Assembly (NCBI GenBank): GCA_963978545.1 | Contig: OZ021727.1 | Span: 53,084,487 to 53,148,486 of the forward strand | Source: Linyphia triangularis | Lineage: Eukaryota > Arthropoda > Arachnida > Araneae > Linyphiidae | DNA length: 64,000 bases | Reading direction: 5' to 3' | Shown: positions 25,722-39,489 of the stretch, piece after piece | Layout of the letters: every line of letters starts with the position of its first letter | Position numbering within the stretch: the stretch's first letter is position 1 | Position numbers and translations under genes: made by a program | The notes under the pieces: generated by a model | Seen by the model: only the letters and a program-made list of their open reading frames with translations | Databases searched by the model: none | Told to the model about the DNA's origin: nothing

Positions 25722-27220
25722 AAATAATTGTTCTTTCCAAAACATGCAAATTATTATCATTTGAAGATTTTTATAGCATTATATCGACACATTAAAGTTG
25801 CATGCATAATTTATTTTTTATTGAAACACATATCAAGTTTTTGAAAACATAAAGCAAGTTTTCGGATAATTTCTTACTTTTATCAAGCATGAAAGTAATA
25901 AAAACACTTTATTAAGTCAACTAAAATATTCCTTCGTCAAAAAAAAAACATACAACAAAGAAATAAAAAAATTAGTTTTGTACTCATCTAAATTTAGTTT
26001 AAATGCTATTATATTGGTATTTAAAAAAATATAGATAAGAAATTGCATTTAAATGCATGTTTGCGAAAAACATTTACGTTCCGTTTACAAGTGATAATTT
26101 ATTTAATTTGTTCAAATCCTAGAAACTTTTCAAAGCGAAACAAATTTAATTTTTCGGTTTAATGACCATGAAACACCTTCTAAGAAAATAGGATTGATGT
26201 TTTTTAAATTTAGAACACACGTTGCTTTAGAGATCATATTGATTAATGAATTAATTAACTTATAATTAGTATCTTAATTAGAAAGCTTACAAGGAAAAGA
26301 AAAATTAAAAAAAAAAAAAAGATGATTTGACCCAACGTTTGAATAAATGGTGAAAAATTAAACATGCAGTTTATGTTATGAATATTGGATTAAAGAAGAT
26401 GGGCGTGTTTCCTATAAACAATTTAAGGTGTTTTATAACAAGAGTTTTTTTAAATAAGTTACTGTAACATTTTAGAAATATTCATATTGTTTAAATGAAA
26501 TATCTTTTTCTAAAAACAAGATGCTTTTATTTAACTTACCAGTCATATGTTTTTAACAATTAGATATTAAAAAGTTGAAAGGTATGCCTACTTTATAATT
26601 TACATATTTTAGCTACAGAATAGTATTTTATTTTAAATAAATTTGGCACAATTTTGATGCGACAGTCTTAATAACGAGTGTGTAACTTGTAGTACACTTA
26701 TAATTGTCATTACTAAGATTAACACATACACAAGATATAACCATAAAATATAATGCATCAACCTTCAACATAATACATATATAACTGAATAAAACTGTGC
26801 ATATGAGTTTTCTTCAATATAAACTTAAAACTATAACTGCTCAAAATATATATTGTATTTATGATTAGAGTTTGAATCTTAGCAACATGAAACACATTAT
26901 CAAGTTACATATTTGCCCCAACTATGCAATACAACCTAAAACATAATTTATTTAAAACATTTTTATTTATACTTTATGATAACTTACCATGTTTATTATT
27001 TATTTCTTAAGTTAATAAAATGTAATTTTAGTAAGCATCGAACGAGTGTGCAAAACTTCCTTAGCGGAGGAATCTCTATTCCATTCAAATTCAAAGTTCA
27101 TTTTTACTTCATAATATTAAATAATAGGTGCAGATGCAACAGTTTCCATTCCTAAAATCCACATTTTATCAAATCCATAAATCAAAACAATATTGTTTTA
27201 TACTTATATTTAACTTTATG
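23341..27220. other. AT-rich intronic DNA
   Basis: No coding or RNA gene is recognisable. It contains an A25 run followed by a short (CA)n at 25679-25717 and other A tracts. A modestly more complex patch near 24530-24790 could be regulatory, but I cannot support a specific function. Confidence 0.6.
25679..25717. repeat. A25 run plus (CA)7 microsatellite
   Basis: Pure A tract passing directly into alternating CA, then A-rich sequence. The structure fits an aged retroposon tail or a compound microsatellite. Confidence 0.85.
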
Positions 27221-27229
27221 ACACAAGTG

Positions 27230-27510
27230 ACAACACCAAAAGAACAGTCTTCAGAAATTTCTCTCCTTTTATCGGACCACAAAGGCTAAAATTCCGTGAC
27301 CGGTCTTTGTGCGACCGGTTGATCCGCCTCATAACTCATTGCAGCTGACCGCAGATGTCCCTTAAACAACACTATAGCCTGTCAAATGCAGCTTCTCGTT
27401 TCCCGAAGTTCGTAAGAAACAAGGCGCTTAAGAGGATGTCACGCGAAAATTGGGGTAGGGATAATGGGTTTAGCCCATGTTTGTGGTATGGCAGGGCAGG
27501 AAATAACGGC
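27230..27510. promoter_or_regulatory. GC-rich island, candidate conserved non-coding element
   Basis: One of the sharpest GC rises in the window, containing CCGTGACCGGTCTTTGTGCG, ACCGGTTGATCCGCC, GCAGCTGACCGCAGATG and a small inverted repeat ATGGG/CCCAT near 27468. There is no open frame of note. It ends 20 bases before a T28 run, so an insertion with a poly-T (minus-strand tail) edge is an alternative to a regulatory element. Confidence 0.28.
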
Positions 27511-27526
27511 GAAAAGAATTAATTGC

Positions 27527-27527
<1 letters not shown>

Positions 27528-27555
<28 letters not shown>
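27528..27555. repeat. Poly-T run of 28
   Basis: Pure T tract immediately after a GC-rich island. As a minus-strand poly-A it could mark the 3' end of a retroposon lying to its right, but nothing recognisable follows. Confidence 0.9.
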
Positions 27556-29818
<2,263 letters not shown>

Positions 29819-29929
29819 TGGAATGGCAAGCCTTTACAAGATATAACCAGATAAGACATAATTGACAAAATAATAGTATAATAGTTATGATTATGGGAAA
29901 TGACCAAGAACAGTTGCTTTCGAAGTTTA

Positions 29930-30650
29930 CAAAATCAGGTGCCAAAAATTTTTTCTGGTCATGCAGCAACTACATTCTATGAAACAATGAAGCAATGGGA
30001 ATGGATCTGGCAGACTTCACTGGGCAAGATGGATGGAAAACGCCATTCATGCTATCAAGATATGGATATTCAAGAAGCAATTCAGACTTAATGATAGAGG
30101 AGTAAAAGTACTAAGAGTCATTGCTATTTTTGTTTCCTGCATCTAATTGAAGCTGTGTTTTCTTAGCACTCTTCTAGTTTCTGCTCCAAAAAACAACTTG
30201 GTTACCAGAAGCTTTATGACTACAAGAATATTGTTGAAGGTATTTCTAGAGTTTCAGTCAAAGAGGTTCTTTCTTACCTTTGGTATCTCTGAGAGGAACT
30301 TGTTTTTCTCGCTTTTGTACAGGAATGCCGGTACAAAAACCTTATACAAAGTTATTACAGCACTTTATAATGAAAGTCCGAATTTAGAGAACGTTACAAA
30401 GAAATTAACTATTACTGCAAACGCTATCTTCAAGCAAAGCGTGGAAAAAAATTTCCCTTCAATTTCAGTGAGGTTCTGTGATGTAATTGACATTAAAAAA
30501 TTATTTTCTTCTTACCTATCCAGAGAAATGGCAAGACAACGAAGGGTATCAAACTGAAGAAAGCATTGTTAGGCGCATTTGAGAGGTGAATGACGTGGAA
30601 CAAAAGTTTCCAGATTACACAAAAAATATTTTATTGGAATGTGATATATG
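29930..30650 (+). pseudogene. Decayed hAT-like transposase gene, C-terminal half
   Basis: A second broken transposase, separate from the copy at 17.9 kb. Pieces in order: HWARWMENAIHAIKIWIFKK (from 30018), QFRLNDRGVKVLRVIAIF, then in shifted frames LVSAPKNNLV, KEVLSYLWYL followed by a stop and EELVFLAF (about 30260-30310), NVTKKLTITANAIF, SVRFCDVIDI, EKWQDNEGYQTEESIVRRI (from 30523) and VNDVEQKF. This is the order I remember for the C-terminal half of the same hAT-like family (RARWM, HLWYLSEELV, WE.NEDY, VVNDTAERG). At least four frame changes plus stops. A 136-codon open frame at 30147-30557 is a chance survivor crossing these frames, not a separate gene. It overlaps the 17.9-kb copy only around the NICPF/VIAIF region, so the two are distinct insertions. 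Confidence 0.62.
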
Positions 30651-30990
30651 CGATTACTGATAAACTTCCAGTGTAAAGAGGTATACTAACAATACCATCA
30701 ATCTTTACTATCAAAATATATATACCATCAAATATTGTATTCTATACCATGTTCCCCATGTTTCGATGGGGTTTTCCATGCAAAATATTAAAACATTTAT
30801 ATTGAATAGTGTATGTTATGTTATGTTCAGCGTCGTACGGCTATTGATGGAAATTAATAAAATCCAAGTTGATTGTGCCACTACTAAATAGTGTCCAATT
30901 GTCATCAAATTAATCATTACTTTTTTTTTGGTGGGAGAACAGAATTAGTCTCTGCCCCAGGGAAATTGCAAACTTTGAAATTTTGGGCCT

Positions 30991-31013
30991 ATATATATAT
31001 ATATATATATATA
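30991..31013. repeat. Short (AT)n microsatellite
   Basis: About 11 AT units, preceded by a complex stretch (GTCTCTGCCCCAGGGAAATT) that may be the edge of an unidentified old transposon. Confidence 0.85.
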
Positions 31014-31055
31014 GTTATATCTTTAACGAAAAAATTGAGTGCCTAGGATAAAAAT

Positions 31056-31056
<1 letters not shown>

Positions 31057-31087
<31 letters not shown>
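31057..31087. repeat. Poly-A run of about 31
   Basis: Pure A tract 44 bases after the (AT)n run. With the complex stretch at about 30920-30990 it could close a small retroposon, but no body or target duplication was recognised. Confidence 0.9.
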
Positions 31088-31088
<1 letters not shown>

Positions 31089-32630
31089 GGAGAATATGTC
31101 ATTTGTATATCAAGGATATGTAAACGTTGAGCATAAGAAATGTAAACCATAGAGTCTAAGAAAATGTTTAACACTATTTCTAATTAAAAAAAGTTTATTG
31201 TTTGCACGTTGCTATAAAAAATACATTTTAAGTGGTTACTTTATGAAAAAACACTGTGTTTTGAAAGGGAGGGTTGAATGAAGAATACTTATTTAGCATA
31301 ATTGTTCTATGTTTTTATGGAAGGAACAAAATCTGTGTTTTAGAAATTATAATTACTTAAATAAGAGATAAAAAATCTTTATTCAGAATCAAAGTATAAT
31401 ACGCGTTTTTATCAAGGAAAGTATGTACCACTAAGACACACAAAAAATTACTTATAGTAAAATTCATAAAATATTTTCAATTTTCAAAAACTTTTGATTT
31501 TTTTAAATTTATAACAAGTATAGTTCACAATGAATTGATTACAATAACATCCTAAATTTTTCCCAATTAGAAATCCAAATTTGCGGCAGTTTGATTTAAT
31601 ATCCCTGCAGAAAAGTTATCCCTTCATAGTATTTTGACTTATCTTATTAGTTTAGATGCTGTTAGTATGTTTTGCTTCCGTATGATGTCTGATATCTCTT
31701 AATTAATCAAAATTTCAATTCAGCTACACCTACAAAGGGCACTACACTATATTAATAACGTAGTAATCTTCATAGTTTGAAACTAGACAACGCCCAGAGT
31801 AATTATCAATATTTTGGTAAATTTTGTATTACTACCTTCTGATAAACATACAATGATATTTTTAAGCTATGTATTGATTTACTGCTTTTTTACAATACAC
31901 ACATATCACAATGGAATTCAGCTGTCCGATTTTAATTTGTGATCACATAGCATAATGAGTTAATCTAGTTAGTACATGATATTTACGATGCGTGTAATTA
32001 TAAATATTTCCCTTTAATGCAGAAATGTCTTTAATCATGCAATGAGGGATTTATGAGAAAAAAATATGGCTTTACTAAATAATAGTGATCAAGACAGTCG
32101 CTTGTAAAATGTATGCCTGAAAACTTTGAGTCTATCTTTTTGGTGAGGACATATTTTTAAACATTTGAAACTCTTTTCTATATATTTCTATAACTCTATT
32201 GTATGGATACATAGAATATTTTCGACTTATTTTGTAAATATTACTTCTTTTGTTGTTTTTTTGATAAACGAATTTTGTTTTTTATTTTAACAAACCAAGA
32301 AAAAAACAAACCAAGAAGCCATATAATATTAAAATTTGTAGTGTAAAACGTTAAATATGTTTAGGAGTGATTTTACTTAAAATGAAAAATATACATCAAT
32401 AATATTAAATAAATAAAATAGAGGTTAATTTATAATGAGATATTATTAAATAATGGGTTCGATACTCATTTAAATAATTAAATTGTTACAGTGGGAAAAC
32501 TAAAATTATAAAAAAAAAAAATCTGAAAGCTTAGATTTGTAGCTTGAAATGCATATATTTCCTGGAGAAGAAGACTCATAAAGTCATTTGATATGTCGCT
32601 ACAACGTAGCTACAGAATTGAAAACAGAGT
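31088..32630. other. AT-rich intronic DNA
   Basis: No recognisable coding, RNA or mobile feature. Confidence 0.6.
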
Positions 32631-32639
32631 AAATCAGAA

Positions 32640-32900
32640 AATACTTCTCCTTCTCCACAAGTCGCCTTCTTTTTTCGAATCTCTTGAGACGCGCTAAGAC
32701 CTGAAAGTTGTTTGATGTATTTACTCTCTTAACTATTCCATTACCACTTTGCCTTTAATCTGACTCCAGATAAGTAATTAATAAGGTATGTGATTAATTT
32801 TCTCCTAATTAACAGAGCATCGCGTCAAATTACGTCACGGATGTCCTGTTTTTATGGCATTCCACATATACCACTTAATTAACGGTTACTCTTGACATTT
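32640..32900. promoter_or_regulatory. Candidate enhancer-like block rich in TAATTA cores
   Basis: A higher-complexity patch with a local cluster of homeodomain-type cores (AAGTAATTAATAAG, GTGATTAATTTTC, CCTAATTAACAG, CTTAATTAACGG) and a CRE-like AATTACGTCACGG within about 120 bases. TAATTA is frequent by chance in AT-rich DNA, so the grouping with GC-richer spacers is the only argument. Confidence 0.27.
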
Positions 32901-34780
32901 TATGGTTTCAATTTAAAGTATTTTTGGTTTCGTCTTGTATTTAACTTAAATTATTCATTTAATTTAGTGAATTATTTTATCTTAAATTAAAAGGGTAATT
33001 TTAGTCGTTATTCAAATACAATTTGATTTTTTGGATTGAGTAATTTTAAACTTTATATTTTATTTAGTTTTTGCTTCGCCTTTTTTTACTAATAATATTC
33101 ATATTTATACATGAAATTTAAGCAATGTAACTGTACGTATTCAGTTCGCACATAGGTATAATTTAACAGACAGCAATTTTAATCACAAAAAATAAGGATA
33201 AGATAGGATACAAAATTTAATGTACATTTGCCACCATTTTTTTTTTTTTCATCTTTAACTCTTACGAACGATAATTTTTGTTTAAAGCGAACCCATCTTT
33301 ACTCTGCAAACTAAGACTAAAACCTACAAAAGAGCCTTAAGAAAGAATGATATATATACTGCACTTAAGCATTCGGCTCTGTTTTATACAACTGACTTAT
33401 AGTCTCTGGACTATTCGGTCAAAAGCATGTTCCCAATACAATTCTGTTAACTCCGACATAAAGCGGCGTGTAAATGCTTTCTGTCTGGTTCAATAATATC
33501 CCGATGGGGGGAAATTTATATTCCCATTATTTATAAGACATATTCACATATTACCGTTAAGTAGTTTTTTTTTTACCTAGCTACTATCCACTTGATATGT
33601 TCCTTGCTTTATTTTAGATATTTGGTGCAAGTAAATATGTTGATTACAAAATGCACTGTATATCTTACTAATGCTTTAAAATTAACTTTGGAGTATTACT
33701 TATTGGAATTTTTCTTGGTTCATAACCAGCTTTATGAGATCTTTGATTATTAGTTTTATCTGATTATATATATTTAATTTGAATATGTGTTTGTCAAAAT
33801 TTAGAAAACATTTTAGTTCCACAAACTATAATAGAAACACAAGCTATTTGGTATTCGTGTTTATTACATGCTGATAAAAGGCATATGGTTTTCCTTTGAT
33901 TCAAATCATGTGTTTTGATACATCAAGAATAAACTAATTTATACTTGATTTACATGGTAGTCATAAATATAAATGATACTTTTCATAATCAAAGGTACAC
34001 TACATTTATATCTCAAATAAAGTGATAAATCGTGATTAATTACCCAGGGAAAAAATTTGTTACATTCTGGTGATGGTATAAATTTTAGTGACATAATTAC
34101 AGATTACAGTTTTGGTTGTAGAACATTAAAAAATATTCTCAACCAAATCCCTCCTCATGAGATCTCTAACATTAGCTTCATTAGGAAAAACATAACGTCT
34201 TGCTTTATATTTTAATTTTTGCAGCTTTACTTTAATATGTGGTTAATATATTGCAATATAACGTGTTGTGGGAAATCAAATCAACTTTATTACTTACTAG
34301 TTATTTATTTTTATGTCTTCAGGGTAATATTGTTTCAAAAGAAACTATTTTTTTTAAATAAAATATTATACTGTTACGTTACAGACAATCTTTCCTTTTG
34401 CAGTTCCTAAGCCAGATTAACTCAGTATCAGATAAATATCAATGCAGTTTAGCAGCCAGATCAAATAATTAAGTTACTTAAAAAAATTAGAGAATGACGT
34501 TTGACCAAATAAAGGATTATTTAAATTGTATAGTTATTTACTTTCAAAAACCGTCTCTTAACAACACGCTTTACATTGTACTAGTGAATGTATGTAAACA
34601 AGAATATATATTTATTCCGATGTAAAAAAATATTTCTGCAATTGAAGCTTATTAGTTTTTCCTTTCAAACTGAATTCTCTATTAAATTTTAATACTTTCA
34701 AAAACAATATTTTTTTCCATTACAGCAAGATATTACAATTCACAAAAGATATAGCATTAATCTTGACCTCAAACAGTGTC
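32901..34780. other. AT-rich intronic DNA
   Basis: No gene recognised. A somewhat more complex patch lies near 33400-33520 (CCGACATAAAGCGGCGTG). Confidence 0.55.
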
Positions 34781-34789
34781 TTATAATAA

Positions 34790-35240
34790 TATTCATGTTA
34801 TAAAGAAGAAAATCAGTTCAATAAGATAGGACACTCGTTTCGGAAGAAGTATTATCTTTAGAAGAAGTAAATAAAAGCGCACACGAAACTATTTCCAGAT
34901 AAATGCATATTATTTTTCAGTGCCCTGTGGCCTCACGAGACTACGTTCCCATTTACCTTGACATGATAATGATATGTATTTCAATTCTTTTTTAGGAAAA
35001 GAAAAATGAAGAATATCTTTAAGTTCTTTACTGAAGTAAGGAAATAACTGGGATATAAAAATGTGCGTTGCCCAGAGTAATCTGGATAAAATAAGATGGT
35101 AGATGCTGCGCTCTGACCTTTACTCGAAATTGAAGCAAAGTGTTTGAGAACAAGTTACGTTAGGTGATCTCAATAATGGCGTTGCCTGAGGGGAATTACT
35201 TTGAAATATGGAATAACATGAAGTATATATTTAAGAAGAG
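34790..35240. promoter_or_regulatory. GC-richer block, candidate non-coding element
   Basis: Includes GCCCTGTGGCCTCACGAGAC, GTGCGTTGCCCAGAGTAATC and GGCGTTGCCTGAGGGGAATT. No open frame or splice pattern supports an exon. Function unknown. Confidence 0.22.
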
Positions 35241-36347
35241 CATGCACATAGAGGGGAAAATGCTCTTTTCTGTCTGGATAACTTGTTGGTGATTTATTTT
35301 ATAATGCTCTATTGAGAAAACAATAGTTTTTATTGTATATGTTTCAGAACTTTGTTTAAGTATAAGCTTAAGAAATTTTTCTGATTTGATAAAAAGTTGT
35401 GTAATTACCAGAGGATTAATTATCCATTATGTACAGTTCTTTGCTTGAGATTATTCATATCATTGTCAAAAATGTTGCATAGAATATTTAAAATTACAAA
35501 ATTTACAGAAAAAAATGCTACACTGTTGAATACATTATGAAAATAAGTTATTTACTCAAAACGTTCTGAAAATTGTCTGAGCTAGATAATTACATTATTT
35601 AAAATATGACATAATTGAAATCAAGTAGTTTACTTCTAATTTCATTTTAAATATCTTGGTAATTTGAGCAGTGGATCTTGTTAATATTTTTATATGATGC
35701 TAATGAGAGTTTACTGTTCCTCAATGTACGTATATTTACAATTAGTAAAAGCTGTATTAAAAAATTGGATTGGCATGAATTCTAAATCAACAAAAATTAA
35801 TATTTTAAGAAACAAATAATATGCTATTACTTTTAAAAATATGTGCCTTTTTAATATTATCATTCAAACTACGATAATTTTAAGGATTAAATAAACGAAG
35901 CTCTATGATGTTTGTCTTAAATACATATAATTGTATGTTTTTTAGATTTTAACGATGCAATTTAGTGAGTATCTGAAATACCTTGTAGTGTTTTAAAGCC
36001 AAAAGAAAAGGCAACTGAACTTAAAAATAACTTGGAGCGTAACACATTTATTGGCATGCAATCGAAATTATACTTTTGAGAATATTGCCTTTAAGTAAAA
36101 AAAAACAACATCTTATCAAATATAAAAACTTAATAATACTGATCATAGCACTTAAATTTTAACGGACAGTTTCTAGGATCGTGGTTTGTTCAGTTGGATG
36201 TTTATTTAAAATAATAAATATCTATAACTTTTTTTCAAGGATTATCGATTGATTTTATTATTCAACTTTTCAGTTTAAACTGTTGAATAAATTATCAGAA
36301 TAACTTATTTACTCAAAACTTGTTAAGAAAACTTGTGAACGTGCTAA

Positions 36348-36407
36348 AGTCACACAGTAAGAGTTGTTGTAAAATAAGTCATTTACAACAAATCTTACTG
36401 TGTGACT
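36348..36407. repeat. Near-perfect foldback: 26-bp arms, 8-base loop
   Basis: Arm 1 (36348-36373) begins AGTCACACAGTAAGAG. Arm 2 (36382-36407) ends CTTACTGTGTGACT. The arms pair over 26 positions with a single mismatch. One base outside each arm there is a TA dinucleotide (GCTA-A-arm and arm-C-TA). That would fit a tiny palindromic Tc1/mariner-type MITE with TA target duplication, but a transcribed hairpin such as a small-RNA precursor is also possible. The near identity of the arms suggests youth or selection. Confidence 0.75.
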
Positions 36408-37189
36408 CTAATCCATGCATGTTTTCTATGAAATTTAAACATTGGACCTGCGTTGTAATTGGTTAAAGAGGTCAAATGATAAGCAATTGTTTTGTGTTTC
36501 GGTAGAGAAGTGTAGAGCGATTGTAAATTAAATGTACAACGTTAAATAAAAAAATAATTAAAAAAAAAAAAAAATGAATACACAATATCAAGGCTTGTCA
36601 AAATGCAGACAATTGTGTGAAGTATGGTTTATGAACCATTTTTTAAAGTATCATGAAAAGTAGATGTATGTGTATTTAAATTTTGGTAAAAAGATTAGGG
36701 ACTTTTATAGCAAAAAGATGTTGCCCAGGGCAACCTTCACTTAAGTGTTAATCACATTTTAATGTCAAATGAAAGAATCATATAAATAAACAAACCAACC
36801 TTTAACAATAAGATTAAAATAATAAAATTGTGATTAGATCGTATTCTTGAATTGACTGTGAGATATTATTCAAGTGATGAAATAAAATTTTATTTTAAGA
36901 GTTTAACAAAAAATCTATAAATTTTCTGCATATATTTTGAATGAAATTTAACATAAAAGCGAGTAAAATCAACTATTCTTAATCACTATAAGTGCTATTG
37001 AATACTTTAAAAAAGTAAGGCGTGGTTATTGACTTTCTGAAACGTTATACTGTTTTAAATATTTAAAAAAAAATTCTAAATGAATCTATTAATTAAAATA
37101 AGCCTTTGGTTTTGAATCAGACACTTAAAATTGAAACACATTCTAATTAAAAACTATGCTCTAAGTTATAAGTTATTTTACGCTGTAAT

Positions 37190-37450
37190 GCAAACCAGAA
37201 AAGATCATATAGCTGGTACTTTTAATTCTTGTACCCTTATTCCTCTGACTACGTTTCGCATTTGCCAAAAAAATCACGGAGCATTACTTTTCGCCCATAT
37301 CGTAAGCGAAGCGAGTCGTTGCGTGTCCCCTTCATACACTAATACCACCTGTGCCCCCCTGTTTATTGATTTCAGGGACTTTAAAATTCATTGACTTTTT
37401 ACTGCTTCAAGGCAAAACTGCAAACGAGAGACGGAACCGAAGTGTGCTTT
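37190..37450. promoter_or_regulatory. GC-richer block, candidate non-coding element
   Basis: Complex sequence (CGCCCATATCGTAAGCGAAG, CGAGTCGTTGCGTGTCCCC). An 87-codon + strand frame starting at 37131 covers it, but the product has no recognisable domain. It is followed at about 37450-37520 by T-rich low-complexity sequence. Confidence 0.2.
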
Positions 37451-38537
37451 TTTTTCTCAGCTATTTCGAGTGGTTCAAAGCAATTTTCTATTTTTTTCTT
37501 CTTCTTTTTTTTTTTTTTTTAAATCTTGAATTGGTACTTTATTTTCATGTGCGTGGTTATGTTTTAGTTTTTTATTGTTGTTATTGGCCTTGTATTAGTT
37601 GTAAGAATTTTTTCATTTTGTTTAAGGATTGGTTACTAGAGTGCTTCTAATAGGCAGGTCGATTTAGAAAAAGAGTAAACGAAGTGGAAATGTATCCAAT
37701 TCATGTCTGGGATGTGTAAACAGTTTTCTTTGATGAGAATAATTTAAAAATACTAAATTCGGAAAGATCAAAGTGCTGTATTAAATTTTCAAATTTAAAA
37801 TCAAATAAGTGTTTAAGTGTTGTTTTTTAAATATTGATTTAGAAATATGTTTATAAGATTTCTATGATATATTTCAAAAAAAGTTAATAAAATTTCAGTG
37901 GTGTTTGATTTTGTCATGCCAAGCAAAAATAAAGAAATTCACTATTACACTGAAAGTAAAAATCAATCAAATTGCAACTGCGTAATGTGCAGAAAACATC
38001 TCATCCGTAAAAATTTGAGTTTGGACGAAAGGTTATCTTTCGATTATTGAAAAAACCAAACATAGGTAAAAAATAATCAATAAATATTAAAACCCTCTTA
38101 ACTTTGAATAATAAAAAAATTTCGACTTGAAAAAAAGAGATAAATTTTCAAAGTTATAAAATCTTTGTGTAATTTTTGCTCATACTAATATTTGATATTT
38201 TAAAGTGCATAATACAAGCATCAAAACTAAAATATTTGAATTAACCTACAGTGTTAAAATTGTAATGAATTTTATTATAAATTTAATATTTAGATAAATA
38301 TTAAAATAAGTTAAGACCTTTCGTAAATTTCCGTCCCCAAAATTTAAGAATTATTTTATCAATTAACACTAAACAAATAATCAAAAATCAAAATTAGGTG
38401 TAAATGAACAAGTTAGTAAATTAAATTTTAGTTGTTTTTTAAGATAGATGCAAAATATTTGTAAGTTTATTTAATGTTATTGCAACCATTGGGCACATTT
38501 TGAAGGTAGAAAAATAAGGTCAAGGTAGGAAGGGGAA

Positions 38538-38549
38538 GGGGGGGGGGGG
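38538..38549. repeat. Poly-G run of 12
   Basis: Simple G tract, one of several 11-13 base G or C runs in this otherwise GC-poor window. Confidence 0.85.
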
Positions 38550-39106
38550 TACTCTTAAGTTAAGCCACATAGGCACCAATAATCTTTGAAATATAAATAC
38601 ATCACACAGAAGCAGTCACATTTTTATATCATCATCAGTAGTTTACACTACATACCTCTTTTATTTATGAGTAAATTCAATTGCCGTTAAGACAGTGTCA
38701 ACATCATTATCTATATATTTTGCCTCAAATTCAAATTAAACGCCTTTTTATATCTGTAGTCTCTCTTTCTGAATAATGCATCCTCTCAGATAATGCAGTG
38801 TCTATTGTTGCTCTGCCTGAAAAAAATATTTAAGGGTTTTTTACAATCAAGATACAAATGTATGCAAGTTATTCCTTTGAAGAAATAAAGTAAGGAATTA
38901 TTTCCTTTATGCAGATAATGGCATTAAGAAGCTCTGGCACAGTATATACCTGCAATAATTTCTGCGTGAGGGAAACCAATACAACCGAACCAATCGGATT
39001 TATCGGGGCTGATGATTTTCAAGTACATGCAAATACATGGGACTAAGTGTGATAATGATACAGGGCACTATAGTTCACGTGTGTGTAGTCCTAGGGTAAC
39101 CATATG

Positions 39107-39147
39107 GGTCAGAGGTAAAATACTTGTCTAGCATTTTACCTCTGACC
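39107..39147. repeat. Perfect 15-bp inverted repeat with 11-base loop
   Basis: GGTCAGAGGTAAAAT (39107-39121) and its exact reverse complement (39133-39147) flank an 11-base loop. It is followed by a short direct repeat, GAGAAGTG, at two spots near 39151 and 39166. As RNA it would be a stable stem-loop. Origin unknown. Confidence 0.75.
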
Positions 39148-39413
39148 TGTGAGAAGTGACCCTCTGAGAAGTGCTTAATGTATACCGTGTTGCCATTTTA
39201 TAATTTATGGCTTAAAGATGAAAGAAGTTCCCATCTAAAAATATTTTGGTAGGCATTTCTCTTTTTAAATTTTGACGCAGTTTCTTATAGGATGTTGCTA
39301 TGCTGTGTTACTACACATGTTTTTGTATAGAATTTTGAGCATGAAACTTCCCAACTATTCAAATAGAAATACTCACCTTAATCGTTAACCAAACGTGAGT
39401 CTGGAATACAAAA

Positions 39414-39417
<4 letters not shown>

Positions 39418-39449
<32 letters not shown>
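39418..39449. repeat. Poly-A run of about 32
   Basis: Pure A tract followed by further A-rich sequence to about 39485. A retroposon tail is possible but no body is recognisable. Confidence 0.9.
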
Positions 39450-39450
<1 letters not shown>

Positions 39451-39489
39451 ACCTCTTTGATATTTTCAAAAAAAAAGAAAAAAAAGTTA

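Noticed and set aside
37351..37650. 99-codon + strand frame
   Set aside because: Largely Phe/Leu from a T-rich low-complexity tract, with no recognisable motif.
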